From: Pseudomonas mohnii
GTDB taxonomy: Bacteria > Pseudomonadota > Gammaproteobacteria > Pseudomonadales > Pseudomonadaceae
DNA: 64,000 nt
Direction of reading: 5' to 3'
NCBI RefSeq assembly: GCF_900105115.1
Contig: NZ_FNRV01000001.1
Coordinates: forward strand, 4,448,501 to 4,512,500
Shown here piece after piece: positions 33,500-42,610 of this stretch. Positions within the stretch are counted from its first letter, which is position 1. Each line of letters opens with the position of its first letter. The notes under the pieces were generated by a model. The model made no database searches, was not told where the DNA came from, and saw only the letters and a list, made by a program, of their open reading frames with translations. Both the position numbers and the translations under genes were made by a program.

Positions 33500-36052
33500 A
33501 TGACTGCCATGACCCTGAGTCTGGACCGTCCTGGACCCCTGCCTCGTTTGTCTTCTCACCACCTCTCTCGCGAGCGGTTGACCGAACCGCTGCTGGCCTC
33601 GTCGGCGCGGGTCAAACTGCTCTGCGCACCGGCCGGCAGCGGCAAGAGTGCACTGCTTACCGAGTGCCTGCTGCGTGCACCGGAGCACTGTCGGGTGTAT
33701 TGGTTGCCGTTGTCGGGGACGTGTTTGAGTGTCGTCGATTTTCAGCAGCGCCTGACTCAGGCACTGGGATTCGCAGCGGCGGATGAGCCCGTTTTGCTGG
33801 AGTCGCTGGCCCGGTTGCAGACGCCGACCTGGGTGTTTCTCGATGATTACTGTCGCGTGCCCAATCCTGAACTCGACCGCTTGCTGGACCGTTTGCTGGC
33901 AGTCAGAAATCCGCTGTTGAACTGGTGGTTGGGCTCGCGTCGGCGTCCGTCATGCAACTGGCCACGGTTGTTGCTCGATGATGAGTTGTACGAGTGCGAG
34001 GCGCGCGCGCTGGCGTTCAACGAGTCGGACATCGAACAGCTGCTCGTCCATGTCGCGCCAGAGCAGGCAGCGATTACGGCCAGGAAGATCATCCAGCGCA
34101 GCGGTGGCTGGTGCGCCGGCACGCGCATAGCCTTGCTCGATGGTTGTCAGTGGATGGCCGGGCAGGACAAGCAGGGGCGATCGGCGACGCTGCTCGACTA
34201 CTTGCAACATGAACTGTTCAACACCCTGCCGCCGGAACTGCTGGAAGCCTGGCAAGTACTGGCGCACCTGCCGCGATTCAATGCCGGTCTGTGCGAGCAT
34301 CTGTTTGGCGCCGGTGAGGGCGCGAAGTGGCTGCACGCCTTGCAAGACATGGGGTGTTTTATCGAACCCTGGGAGGATTCGCCCGACTGGCTGCGAGTGT
34401 TCGTGCCACTCGCCCGGGCCATGCGTGACGAGCAGGGTTCGGCGGGGCGTTCCTGGCATCGGCGTGCCTGCCAGTGGTTCACCGCCGAGCAGGACTGGCA
34501 GGGCGCGTTCGAGCAGGCGTTGCTGGCCGAAGAGTTCGAGGTCGCGGTCAGTCTGTTGCAGCACTTCAGCTTTGAGCACTTGTTCCGCCGAGAGAATGTG
34601 CGTTTGCTGCTCGATCTGCATGAGCGCCAGGGCGAAGAGTTGACCTTCGGAACGCCGCAATTGGTGGGCTTGATCACCGCAGCGTTGTTGTTTGCCGGAC
34701 GTTTCGATCAGGCGGCCGCGTGTATTGAGCAACTGGTCCGGTTCACCCCCCAGCCCACGGCTGCCCTGCAACGGCAACTGCTGGCGCGCTGGCAGGCGCA
34801 GCAAGGCTGGTTGCTGCATTTGCAGGGGCGGATGGAAGCGGCGCGCACGCACTTTATCGAAGCGCTGGCCGAGCTGGGCGCTGATGCCTGGGCCGCGCGA
34901 TTGTTATGCCTGTCCGGGCTGACCCAGCAAGCACTGCTCTGCGCCGACCTCGATGCAGCGCAGGCCTTCAACCGTGAGGCGCTGTGTCTGGCGCGGTCGC
35001 AAGGTTCGCTGCTCTTTGAAGGCTTGCTCGAACTCGATCACGCCCAGTGGCTGGAGCAACGCGGCGCTCCCCAACGTGCCGAAAGCCTGCTGGCGGATAT
35101 CCATGAATTGTTGGATCGGCAGGCTGATCGTCCGACACCGCTGCTGGGACGAATTGCCTTGCGACGCGGACGACTGGCGCTCTGCCAGGGGCAGGACGGC
35201 CTGGCTTCCGAGCTCTTCCAGTCCGGTCTGCAAGACTGCCTGCACAGTCAGGACAAACGCGCGCTGTATGGTTTTCTCGGGCTGGCACAGGTGGCAGCCA
35301 ATCAGCGCGATTACGCACACGCCTTTGACCGGCTGCGCGATGCCGAACGCCTGATGCAGCAGCGGCAGATTCCCGACACGGTTTATCGCAGTGTGTTGCT
35401 GCAAATCAGCAGTCACTTCTGGTTGCAGCAAGGTCGCGCGCCATTGGCTTGTGAAGCGTTGACCCGCGTATTGCGGCACTACCGTGGGCCTCAGGCCCGT
35501 CACGCGCCTCCGGCCACAGTGGAACTGATCGCGCGGATCGAATACCTGTTGGTGCTGGCCGAGACGTATCTGCATCAGGCGAAGCAGCCGCTGGAGCGGC
35601 TCAAGGCGTTGCTCGATCAAGCTCAACGTCACGGGAGGCTGGCGCTTGAAGCGGAGCTGCAATTGGCGATCTGCGAAGTGGCCGATCTGATGGGCGAGAC
35701 GGCACTGGCCAAGTCGGCCTTGCAGGCCGGGCTGGAGCTGGTGAAACGCTGCCATTTGCAACAAGCCTTGTGCGAACTGCGCCTGCGCCAGCCGACATTG
35801 CTCAGTCGATTGGGCGAAGACGAACATATGACGCCTTCGACCCTGGACGACAATCCATTGAGCGCGCGCGAACTGGAAGTGCTCAGCCTGATTGCTCAGG
35901 GCAATTCGAATCAGCAGATCGCCGAGCAGTTGTTTATCTCGCTGCATACAGTAAAAACCCACGCGCGAAGAATTCATAGCAAGTTGGGCGTCGAACGTCG
36001 TACCCAAGCGGTGGCCATCGCGAAGAAGTTGGGGCTTATATCGTCAGGGTGA
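33500..36052 (+). CDS. MalT-like LuxR family transcriptional activator
   Basis: 850 residues: N-terminal STAND-type ATPase with Walker A APAGSGKS (43-50) and Walker B-like [11 protein letters not shown], a long helical TPR-like sensor region, and a C-terminal LuxR helix-turn-helix (about 785-845: [20 protein letters not shown], then [20 protein letters not shown]). Such proteins bind an inducer and activate nearby genes. It sits directly after the DUF1302-DUF1329 operon in the same orientation and is probably its regulator. The inducer is unknown. Confidence 0.9.
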   Translation: MTAMTLSLDRPGPLPRLSSHHLSRERLTEPLLASSARVKLLCAPAGSGKSALLTECLLRAPEHCRVYWLPLSGTCLSVVDFQQRLTQALGFAAADEPVLLESLARLQTPTWVFLDDYCRVPNPELDRLLDRLLAVRNPLLNWWLGSRRRPSCNWPRLLLDDELYECEARALAFNESDIEQLLVHVAPEQAAITARKIIQRSGGWCAGTRIALLDGCQWMAGQDKQGRSATLLDYLQHELFNTLPPELLEAWQVLAHLPRFNAGLCEHLFGAGEGAKWLHALQDMGCFIEPWEDSPDWLRVFVPLARAMRDEQGSAGRSWHRRACQWFTAEQDWQGAFEQALLAEEFEVAVSLLQHFSFEHLFRRENVRLLLDLHERQGEELTFGTPQLVGLITAALLFAGRFDQAAACIEQLVRFTPQPTAALQRQLLARWQAQQGWLLHLQGRMEAARTHFIEALAELGADAWAARLLCLSGLTQQALLCADLDAAQAFNREALCLARSQGSLLFEGLLELDHAQWLEQRGAPQRAESLLADIHELLDRQADRPTPLLGRIALRRGRLALCQGQDGLASELFQSGLQDCLHSQDKRALYGFLGLAQVAANQRDYAHAFDRLRDAERLMQQRQIPDTVYRSVLLQISSHFWLQQGRAPLACEALTRVLRHYRGPQARHAPPATVELIARIEYLLVLAETYLHQAKQPLERLKALLDQAQRHGRLALEAELQLAICEVADLMGETALAKSALQAGLELVKRCHLQQALCELRLRQPTLLSRLGEDEHMTPSTLDDNPLSARELEVLSLIAQGNSNQQIAEQLFISLHTVKTHARRIHSKLGVERRTQAVAIAKKLGLISSG

Positions 36053-36195
36053 AGTGGCTGTGGGTGAAGTTATCTAAGTATAACTTGCAAGATGGCGAAA
36101 CATTCTACTGCGTGCGTGATGTGCAGATTTGATTAGTATGCTTCCGGCAACAACAAACCTGATATTAATTAGTTGGCAAGCAAGGAAGATAAATC

Positions 36196-36522
36196 ATGGA
36201 AGACCTGAATATTGAGCGAGTGTGTGCCATGTTGCATGCAAGGCTCAGTGGGCGTGGTATCGATGTCGATAAAGTGTATGTGAACGGCATTCATAAGTTT
36301 GAAGATCCGCAGGTAACTTATTCCCAAACACTGGTGTGGGCGTTCTTTCTACAGCTGCAGGACCGCGAGATTCCCCACTTTGAAGGGGAGACGCTGGGTC
36401 TGTTTACCGAGCCTTACACATTCGACCCGGCCTATCGTTTCAAGGGCCTGTACTTTGATGAGGTCAACAGAATGGGAGTGGACATCGCCCGGGTTTTTCT
36501 GGGTGACTCCGTAAACGGATGA
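36196..36522 (+). CDS. Small protein of unknown function, paralogue of the next gene
   Basis: 108 residues, no signal peptide or membrane segment. The sequence (ERVCAMLHARLSGRGIDVDK, VYVNGIHKFED, LQLQDREIPHFEGETLGLFT) aligns along its full length with the C-terminal half of the protein at 36665: VDKVYVN with IDSVYVT, LQDREIPHFEGETLGLF with LQDDEIPFYSGEGMGVY. Good start: ATG with AAGGAAG ahead. Base composition is clearly more AT-rich than the neighbours, which suggests later acquisition. The sequence is weakly like short segments near the N-terminus of large Pseudomonas toxin-like proteins (DUF6543 type), but I cannot confirm that. Confidence 0.75.
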   Translation: MEDLNIERVCAMLHARLSGRGIDVDKVYVNGIHKFEDPQVTYSQTLVWAFFLQLQDREIPHFEGETLGLFTEPYTFDPAYRFKGLYFDEVNRMGVDIARVFLGDSVNG

Positions 36523-36664
36523 AAGAGGTTATGCCAGCGTCAGTTGGTATGAACATCATTTATTGATTTTGTTTTCCTCAGCACCGTCGGGTTTCGACGC
36601 GTGCTGATGTGAAACAGCTGGCCGTGCAGGATGCATGTGCCTGATAACGACACCGGAAGTATTT

Positions 36665-37354
36665 ATGAGTGACAGTTTCTTTTCTCCCCACAAGATGATG
36701 GCGTTGAAGAAAATTCGCGCAGGTTTCGCGGTAGAGGTGTTGTTGGATGAGCGGCTGCAAAAGCTCGGGGTTAACTCGTTCAAGACCTATTTGAATACAT
36801 TGGATGATCTGATCAGCAAAAATGTCATCTCTTCCAAAACACTATTCGAAGAAACACTGGGTTGGGTCGAAAGTGAACAGTTGCCTAATTATGTACAGGT
36901 CCTAAATGAAATTTTCAGTCGGCGGTTTTCCTTTGAAGCCAAAGACAGGGTCAAGGCTCTGGATATGCCGGGCTTTGAGCGCATCGTCATCGATATAGTC
37001 AATGCGCTGACCAGTGCTCCCTCGATCAATCTTTCAAAACGGTCGATCAAGCCATTGGACGTTGAGACGGTACACGCGGCATTGAAATATCAAATACCCG
37101 AAGTGGATATTGATAGCGTGTACGTGACCAGTTTTATCGTTGAACTCGGGGTGCAAAAAGTCATTCAATCTAGAAGCCTGGTTGAAGATCTATACGCTCA
37201 TTTGCAGGACGATGAAATTCCGTTCTATTCCGGCGAGGGGATGGGCGTTTATTCGGTCGCCTACAGTGCCGAAGAGCGTCATCTTCATCCACAGCTCACG
37301 GCGACGGATATCCGCGATTTAGTGATCGAAATCGTTCCGGATTTCCTGATCTGA
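36665..37354 (+). CDS. Protein of unknown function with the same domain at its C-terminus
   Basis: 229 residues from the ATG at 36665 (MSDSFFSPHKMMALKKI). The N-terminal half (about 1-120) is helical and charged (VEVLLDERLQKLGVNSFKTY, LDMPGFERIVIDIVNALTS); the C-terminal half (about 122-229) is a paralogue of the 108-residue protein upstream. No export signal. It is AT-rich relative to neighbours. Its last 36 bases overlap the 3' end of hmgR on the other strand. The pairing of a single-domain and a two-part protein with a shared domain could reflect duplication. The function is unknown. Confidence 0.75.
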   Translation: MSDSFFSPHKMMALKKIRAGFAVEVLLDERLQKLGVNSFKTYLNTLDDLISKNVISSKTLFEETLGWVESEQLPNYVQVLNEIFSRRFSFEAKDRVKALDMPGFERIVIDIVNALTSAPSINLSKRSIKPLDVETVHAALKYQIPEVDIDSVYVTSFIVELGVQKVIQSRSLVEDLYAHLQDDEIPFYSGEGMGVYSVAYSAEERHLHPQLTATDIRDLVIEIVPDFLI

Positions 37355-38140
37355 TTGGACGGGGCTCTCGTATCCCATGCGCCAACTGACGGCCCGCGAC
37401 GCTGCGAGTAATCGCCGCGCTGCCGGGCCGTTCTCGTCGGCGTGAAACAGCGACGTCGGGCCCACCACCGTCAGCACGGCCACCACGTTCCCCATCGCGT
37501 TGAACACCGGCGCCGACAAGGCGTCCACGCCGGGCATCAACAAGCCATGCACATGATGCAGGCCACGTGTGCGGATCTGCTCGCACATGGCTGCATAGGT
37601 TTGGTCATCCGCCAGCGCGTGGGCTGATTGCCCCTGCAATTCCTGTTCGCGCAAGTCCACGGTTTCGCGCTTGGGCAGGTAGGCGCCAAACACCAGGCCC
37701 GTCGATGAACTGAGCAACGGCAGCACCGAGCCCAATTGCGTCACAACCGTCACCGCACGTACCGCCGGTTCGATGTGCACCACGGTTGCACCCTGGTTGC
37801 CCCACACCGCCAGGAAGCAGGTCTCGTTCAAGTCGTCGCGCAACTCGGCCAAGGGCAGGGTGGCGACTTTCAGCACGTCCATACTGTTGAGTGCGGCCAA
37901 CCCGACGCGCAAGGCTTCGCGGCCCAGGCCGTAATGGTTGGTGGCACTGTTTTGTTCGGCAAAACCGCTGGCGATCAGTGCCTGCAAATAGCGGTGAACC
38001 TTGCTCGCCGGCATGTGCACGTGTTCGGCCAGGCGCGAGAGTGAAGTCGAGGGTGATAACTCGGCCAGGGCCTTGAGGATGTCGGTACCCACCTCGGCCG
38101 AGCGGACTTTCTGTTTACCGTTGCTGTCTGGCTTTTCCAT
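37319..38140 (-). CDS. hmgR: IclR family repressor of the homogentisate pathway
   Basis: 273 residues: winged helix-turn-helix (GTDILKALAELSPSTSLSRL, HVHMPASKVHRYLQALIASG) and an IclR effector domain (TCFLAVWGNQGATVVHIEPA, LSAPVFNAMGNVVAVLTVVG). It is divergent from hmgA, as in P. putida, where HmgR represses hmgABC and is released by homogentisate. The shared 165-bp intergenic region holds AATTACG half-sites that are likely its operator. The 3' end overlaps the converging gene at 36665-37354 by 36 bases, so the last residues may differ from the ancestral tail. Confidence 0.92.
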   Translation of the reverse strand: MEKPDSNGKQKVRSAEVGTDILKALAELSPSTSLSRLAEHVHMPASKVHRYLQALIASGFAEQNSATNHYGLGREALRVGLAALNSMDVLKVATLPLAELRDDLNETCFLAVWGNQGATVVHIEPAVRAVTVVTQLGSVLPLLSSSTGLVFGAYLPKRETVDLREQELQGQSAHALADDQTYAAMCEQIRTRGLHHVHGLLMPGVDALSAPVFNAMGNVVAVLTVVGPTSLFHADENGPAARRLLAASRAVSWRMGYESPVQSDQEIRNDFDH

Positions 38141-38181
38141 GGAGGCGGTGTGATCCCGGGACGAATGGGCGTCTTTATAGC

Positions 38182-38210
38182 TTGACGGTCAATACCAATC
38201 AAATTACGTT
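38182..38210 (+). promoter_or_regulatory. Candidate hmgA promoter
   Basis: TTGACG at 38182-38187 and TACGTT at 38205-38210 are 17 bp apart, a fair sigma-70 arrangement. The -10 region runs into the AATTACG operator half-sites, which fits repression. Confidence 0.45.
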
Positions 38211-38228
38211 ATGCGTAATTGAATTACG
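38202..38228. promoter_or_regulatory. Candidate HmgR operator, overlapping palindromes
   Basis: Three copies of a 7-bp half-site lie at 38202-38208 (AATTACG), 38214-38220 (CGTAATT) and 38222-38228 (AATTACG). The first two form a palindrome with a 5-bp spacer, and the last two a perfect 15-bp palindrome with a 1-bp centre. The location between hmgR and hmgA supports HmgR as the ligand. Confidence 0.6.
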
Positions 38229-38305
38229 ATAAAAATAACCCCGGCGTGCCCAGACCTCTGCAACGGAGTGACAGGCCACTGCCCACTCCCTGTTCAGGAG
38301 GCTCC

Positions 38306-39610
38306 ATGAACCTCGATTCAACGGCGCCAGCGCTGGTTTACCAGTCAGGCTTCGGCAACGAATTCAGCAGTGAGGCACTGCCCGGTGCGCTGCCGGTTGG
38401 CCAGAACGCTCCGCAAAAAGCCCCGTACGGCCTCTATACCGAGCTGTTCTCCGGCACCGCGTTCACCATGGTCCGCAGCGAGGCCCGGCGTACATGGATG
38501 TACCGCATCCAGCCATCGGCCAATCACCCGGCATTCGTCAAACTCGAGCGGCAACTGGCCGGTGGTCCACTGGGTGAAGTGACCCCCAATCGACTGCGCT
38601 GGAACCCACTAGATATTCCCGCTGAACCGACCGACTTCATTGACGGGCTGGTGAGCATGGCGGCCAACTCCGGCGCCGAAAACCCGGCCGGGATCAGCAT
38701 CTACAGCTACCGCGCCAACCGCTCCATGGAGCGTGTGTTCTTCAACGCCGACGGCGAATGGCTGCTGGTCCCGGAGCAGGGCCGTCTGCGCATCGCCACT
38801 GAACTGGGCGTGCTGGAACTGGAGCCGCTGGAAATCGCCGTGCTGCCGCGCGGCTTGAAATTCCGCATCGAATTGCTTGACCCGCAAGCCCGCGGCTACG
38901 TCGCCGAGAACCATGGTGCGCCGCTTCGCCTGCCGGATCTGGGGCCGATCGGCAGCAATGGCCTGGCCAACCCGCGGGACTTCCTGACCCCGGTGGCCCA
39001 TTACGAAAACCTCAAGCAGCCAACCACGCTGGTGCAGAAATTCCTCGGTCAGCTGTGGGGCTGCGAGCTCGATCATTCGCCGCTGAACGTGGTCGCCTGG
39101 CACGGCAATAACGTGCCGTACAAATATGACCTGCGGCGGTTCAACACCATCGGCACCGTCAGCTTCGATCATCCGGACCCGTCGATTTTCACCGTGTTGA
39201 CCTCGCCGACCAGCGTCCACGGCCTGGCCAATCTCGACTTCGTGATCTTCCCGCCACGCTGGATGGTGGCCGAAAACACTTTCCGTCCACCGTGGTTCCA
39301 CCGCAATCTGATGAACGAATTCATGGGCCTGATCAAAGGCGAATACGACGCCAAGGCTGAAGGCTTCGTGCCTGGCGGTGCGTCCTTGCACAGCTGCATG
39401 AGCGCCCACGGCCCGGATGGCGAAACCTGTACCAAAGCCATCAATGCTGACCTCAAGCCGGTGAAAATCGACAACACCATGGCCTTTATGTTCGAGACCA
39501 GCCAGGTGCTGCGCCCGAGCCGGTTCGCCCTCGATTGCCCGCAACTGCAAACCAACTACGATGCCTGCTGGGCCACACTGCCCGCCACTTTCGACCCGAC
39601 ACGGAGATAA
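38306..39610 (+). CDS. hmgA: Homogentisate 1,2-dioxygenase
   Basis: 434 residues from the ATG at 38306 (AGGAGGCTCC ahead). The family is clear: [19 protein letters not shown] at the N-terminus and the iron-binding region with [16 protein letters not shown] (His and Glu ligands) and [14 protein letters not shown] (third histidine). It opens the ring of homogentisate with oxygen to maleylacetoacetate, in phenylalanine and tyrosine breakdown. First gene of the operon with fahA and maiA, under HmgR. Confidence 0.97.
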   Translation: MNLDSTAPALVYQSGFGNEFSSEALPGALPVGQNAPQKAPYGLYTELFSGTAFTMVRSEARRTWMYRIQPSANHPAFVKLERQLAGGPLGEVTPNRLRWNPLDIPAEPTDFIDGLVSMAANSGAENPAGISIYSYRANRSMERVFFNADGEWLLVPEQGRLRIATELGVLELEPLEIAVLPRGLKFRIELLDPQARGYVAENHGAPLRLPDLGPIGSNGLANPRDFLTPVAHYENLKQPTTLVQKFLGQLWGCELDHSPLNVVAWHGNNVPYKYDLRRFNTIGTVSFDHPDPSIFTVLTSPTSVHGLANLDFVIFPPRWMVAENTFRPPWFHRNLMNEFMGLIKGEYDAKAEGFVPGGASLHSCMSAHGPDGETCTKAINADLKPVKIDNTMAFMFETSQVLRPSRFALDCPQLQTNYDACWATLPATFDPTRR

Positions 39611-39613
39611 CCC

Positions 39614-40918
39614 ATGACGCAGACTTCCTTCCCTCGCAGTTGGGTTGCTTCCGCCAACGGTCATACGGATTTCCCGCTGCAAAACCTGCCGCTGGGCGTG
39701 TTCAGCGTGAAAGGTTCGGCGCCGCGCAGTGGCGTGGCCATCGGTGAGCATATTGTCGACCTGGAGGCCGCACTCGCTGCCGGCCTGTTCGATGGCGCAG
39801 CAAAAGCCGCCGTCGAAGCCACCCTTGGCGGTCAGTTGAATGCGTTCTTCGAACTCGGTCGTGAAGCCCGCGTGGCCTTGCGTCAGCGTTTGATCGAGTT
39901 GCTCGAAGAAGGCAGCAGCCTGCGTGGCAAGATCGAAGCCCAAGGCGCAAAACTCCTGCCGCTGGCGGCGGATTGCGTGATGCACCTGCCGGCGAAAATC
40001 AACGACTACACCGACTTCTACGTCGGTATCGAACACGCGCAGAACGTCGGCAAACTGTTCCGCCCGGACAACCCGTTGCTGCCGAACTACAAGTACGTAC
40101 CGATCGGCTACCACGGCCGCGCCTCGACCATTCGCCCCTCCGGCACTGGCGTCCGTCGCCCGAAAGGCCAGACCTTGCCGGCCGGTCAGAGCGAACCGAC
40201 TTTCGGTCCGTGCGCGCGCCTGGACTACGAACTGGAACTGGGCATCTGGATCGGCCAGGGCAACGAGATGGGCGACGCCATCGCCATTGGTGACGCCGCC
40301 GATCACATTGCTGGTTTCTGCCTGCTCAACGACTGGTCGGCACGGGATATCCAGGCCTGGGAATACCAGCCGCTGGGGCCTTTCCTGTCGAAAAGTTTTA
40401 TCACCAGCATCTCGCCGTGGGTCGTCACGGCCGAAGCGCTGGAGCCGTTCCGTCGTGCCCAGCCTGCGCGACCGGAAGGCGATCCACAGCCGCTGCCATA
40501 CCTGTTCGACAAGCGTGACCAGGCGGCTGGCGGCTTCGACATCGAACTGGAAGTGCTGCTGCTGACCGAAGCCATGCGCGAGCAGAACCTGCCTGCCCAT
40601 CGCCTGACCCTCAGCAACACAAAACACATGTACTGGACCGTGGCGCAAATGGTCGCGCACCACAGCGTCAACGGCTGCCAGTTGCAGGCCGGCGACCTGT
40701 TCGGATCGGGCACCCTGTCCGGGCCGGAAAATGGTCAGTTCGGCAGCCTGCTGGAAATCACCGAGGGCGGTAAAAAGCCGATCGAACTGGCGTCGGGCGA
40801 AGTGCGCAAATTCCTTGAGGACGGTGATGAAATCATCCTGCGTGGCCGTTGCAGCCGTGAAGGTTTTGCGTCCATCGGTTTCGGCGAATGCCGTGGCAAA
40901 GTGTTGCCGGCACGCTAA
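39614..40918 (+). CDS. fahA: Fumarylacetoacetase
   Basis: 434 residues with an N-terminal SH3-like domain (LPLGVFSVKGSAPRSGVAIG) and the FAH catalytic domain: DFYVGIEHAQNVGKLFRP (catalytic His and metal residues), YHGRASTIRPSGTGVRRPKG, ELELGIWIGQGNEMG (acidic metal ligands) and LLNDWSARDIQAWEYQPLGP. It hydrolyses fumarylacetoacetate to fumarate and acetoacetate. Also called hmgB in Pseudomonas. It starts 3 bases after the hmgA stop. Confidence 0.97.
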   Translation: MTQTSFPRSWVASANGHTDFPLQNLPLGVFSVKGSAPRSGVAIGEHIVDLEAALAAGLFDGAAKAAVEATLGGQLNAFFELGREARVALRQRLIELLEEGSSLRGKIEAQGAKLLPLAADCVMHLPAKINDYTDFYVGIEHAQNVGKLFRPDNPLLPNYKYVPIGYHGRASTIRPSGTGVRRPKGQTLPAGQSEPTFGPCARLDYELELGIWIGQGNEMGDAIAIGDAADHIAGFCLLNDWSARDIQAWEYQPLGPFLSKSFITSISPWVVTAEALEPFRRAQPARPEGDPQPLPYLFDKRDQAAGGFDIELEVLLLTEAMREQNLPAHRLTLSNTKHMYWTVAQMVAHHSVNGCQLQAGDLFGSGTLSGPENGQFGSLLEITEGGKKPIELASGEVRKFLEDGDEIILRGRCSREGFASIGFGECRGKVLPAR

Positions 40919-40930
40919 GGGGAACGGGTC

Positions 40931-41566
40931 ATGCAGCTCTACACCTATTACCGTTCGACCTCGTCCTATCGGGTGCGCATCGCATTGGCGCTCAAAGGCC
41001 TGGATTACCAGGCACTGCCGGTCAACCTGATCGCGCCGCCGGGTGGCGAGCACCGCCAGCCGGCGTATCTGGCGATCAACCCGCAGGGCCGCGTGCCGGC
41101 CTTGCGCACCGATGAAGGCGAGTTGCTGATCCAGTCACCGGCGATCATCGAGTACCTGGAAGAGCGTTATCCACAGGCGCCGCTGCTGTCGAAAGACCTC
41201 GCGGCCCGCGCCCGTGAACGTGGCGTGGCGGGGGTGATCGGCTGCGATGTGCATCCATTGCACAACGTCAGCGTGCTCAACAGGCTGCGCCAGTTGGGAC
41301 ACGACGAGCCGCAGGTGATGGAGTGGATCGGGCACTGGATCAGCCAGGGGCTGGCGACTGTGGAGCAATTGATCGGCGACGAAGATTACTGCTTCGGGCC
41401 TGAGCCAGGTCTGGCCGACGTCTACCTGATCCCGCAGCTGTATGCGGCCGAGCGCTTCAATATTGCACTTGAAGCTTATCCGCGCATCCGTCGTGTGGCG
41501 GCGCTGGCGGCGACTCATCCAGCATTCATCGAGGCGCATCCGGCGAATCAGCCAGATACGCCTTGA
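40931..41566 (+). CDS. maiA: Maleylacetoacetate isomerase
   Basis: 211 residues, zeta-class glutathione transferase fold: active-site RSTSSYRVRIALALKGLDY near the N-terminus, then NPQGRVPALRTDEGELLIQS and SPAIIEYLEERYP for glutathione binding, and a helical C-terminal domain. It isomerises maleylacetoacetate to fumarylacetoacetate, joining the two upstream enzymes. Also called hmgC. It starts 12 bases after fahA with GGGGAACGGG ahead of the ATG. A REP-like palindrome follows. Confidence 0.96.
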   Translation: MQLYTYYRSTSSYRVRIALALKGLDYQALPVNLIAPPGGEHRQPAYLAINPQGRVPALRTDEGELLIQSPAIIEYLEERYPQAPLLSKDLAARARERGVAGVIGCDVHPLHNVSVLNRLRQLGHDEPQVMEWIGHWISQGLATVEQLIGDEDYCFGPEPGLADVYLIPQLYAAERFNIALEAYPRIRRVAALAATHPAFIEAHPANQPDTP

Positions 41567-41580
41567 ATCCCGGCACAAAT

Positions 41581-41616
41581 CCCCTGTGGGAGCGGGCAAG
41601 CCCGCTCCCACAGGGG
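41581..41616. repeat. REP-like perfect hairpin
   Basis: The arms CCCCTGTGGGAGCGGGC and its complement close on a 2-base loop. It lies between maiA and the converging SirB1-family gene and may act as a bidirectional stop. Confidence 0.8.
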
Positions 41617-41623
41617 ATTGCGA

Positions 41624-42427
41624 TCAATGCACGACGGAATTGGGCGGCAAATGCCCCAGCCGTTCAGTGAGGCGAATTCGCTGGATCGGGTCGTCGCTGA
41701 GCAACAGCGCATGCTCAAGGTCGAAGCGCTCGGCGTTCGGGCAGTCCAGCCGTTGGTAGAGACTGGCCCGGGCCAGATAGTCGGCGGCATTGCCATTGCC
41801 CAGTTCCAGCACGCGTTCGGCGTCGATCAAGGCGCCGATGTAATCGTCGTGGGAAAGGTGCAGTTGACGCAGGTTGCGCGACAGGCGCTGCAGCATCTGC
41901 ACGGGATCGGCGGTAACCAAGTGTTCGGCGCTGAGTTTCATGTTCGGGCCGTACTGGCGTTGCAGTAATTCCCGACAATCGTTGGGGTATAGCCGGCGGC
42001 CGCCGCACGGATCGAGCAAGTGATCGGCCCCCGGTACGCGCAGCAGGAAATGCCCTGGAAAGTTAACCCCGACCAAGGGGATTTCCAGGCCCCTGGCCAG
42101 CTCCAGGGCAATCAGCCCCAGGGAAAGCGGTTGCCCGCGACGCAACTCCAGCACCTTGTTGAGCAAGGCCACCTGTGGGCGCAATGGGCTGAAGTCGTCC
42201 TGGGCGAAACCCAGGTCATTCATGCGGCGTAACAAGGGTTGCGCCAGCTCGTTGACCGGCAGCATCGGCAAGCCGGAACTCGCGCGCTGTTGCAACTCAT
42301 GGAATTCCTTTAGCAACGCCTCGGGATTGACCTCGTTGTCATGTTCGGCCGCAATCCATAGCGCTGCCTCGAACAGCGCGGGCGGTGAACGTTGCAGACA
42401 GGCAAAAAACGATTGGCGCGGTGTCAT
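41624..42427 (-). CDS. SirB1 family protein with transglutaminase-like and TPR regions
   Basis: 267 residues. The first two thirds match the SirB1 transglutaminase-like core (LALIALEL-like GLIALELARGLEIPLVGVNF, PGHFLLRV, then DPCGGRRLY), and the rest is a TPR-like helical tail (DYIGALIDAERVLELGNGNA, ADYLARASLYQRL). The cysteine of a true transglutaminase triad is not clear at the usual place; most SirB1 proteins have unknown biochemical function. In many pseudomonads it sits near unrelated genes. The ATG at 42427 fits the family start. Confidence 0.85.
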   Translation of the reverse strand: MTPRQSFFACLQRSPPALFEAALWIAAEHDNEVNPEALLKEFHELQQRASSGLPMLPVNELAQPLLRRMNDLGFAQDDFSPLRPQVALLNKVLELRRGQPLSLGLIALELARGLEIPLVGVNFPGHFLLRVPGADHLLDPCGGRRLYPNDCRELLQRQYGPNMKLSAEHLVTADPVQMLQRLSRNLRQLHLSHDDYIGALIDAERVLELGNGNAADYLARASLYQRLDCPNAERFDLEHALLLSDDPIQRIRLTERLGHLPPNSVVH

Positions 42428-42610
42428 CAGAATCTCCGGGCAATGCCTCGTTTTAGCCCCGTCGCCAGCATTCGTCCAGTGTCATGCAGAGGCTGATTCA
42501 GGTTATTTCCGAATGCTTGCATCAAGGCTGCGCTTATTCCGGTGCGCTTCTGCAATTTTTGGGCGCAAGCCTATACTGGCGACTACAAGAAGTGATTCGG
42601 GAGCCTTACG

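Noticed and set aside
38609..41053. Minus-strand open frame of 814 codons opposite hmgA and fahA
   Set aside because: Antisense to well-identified enzymes with strong motifs; its composition is typical of an antisense shadow.
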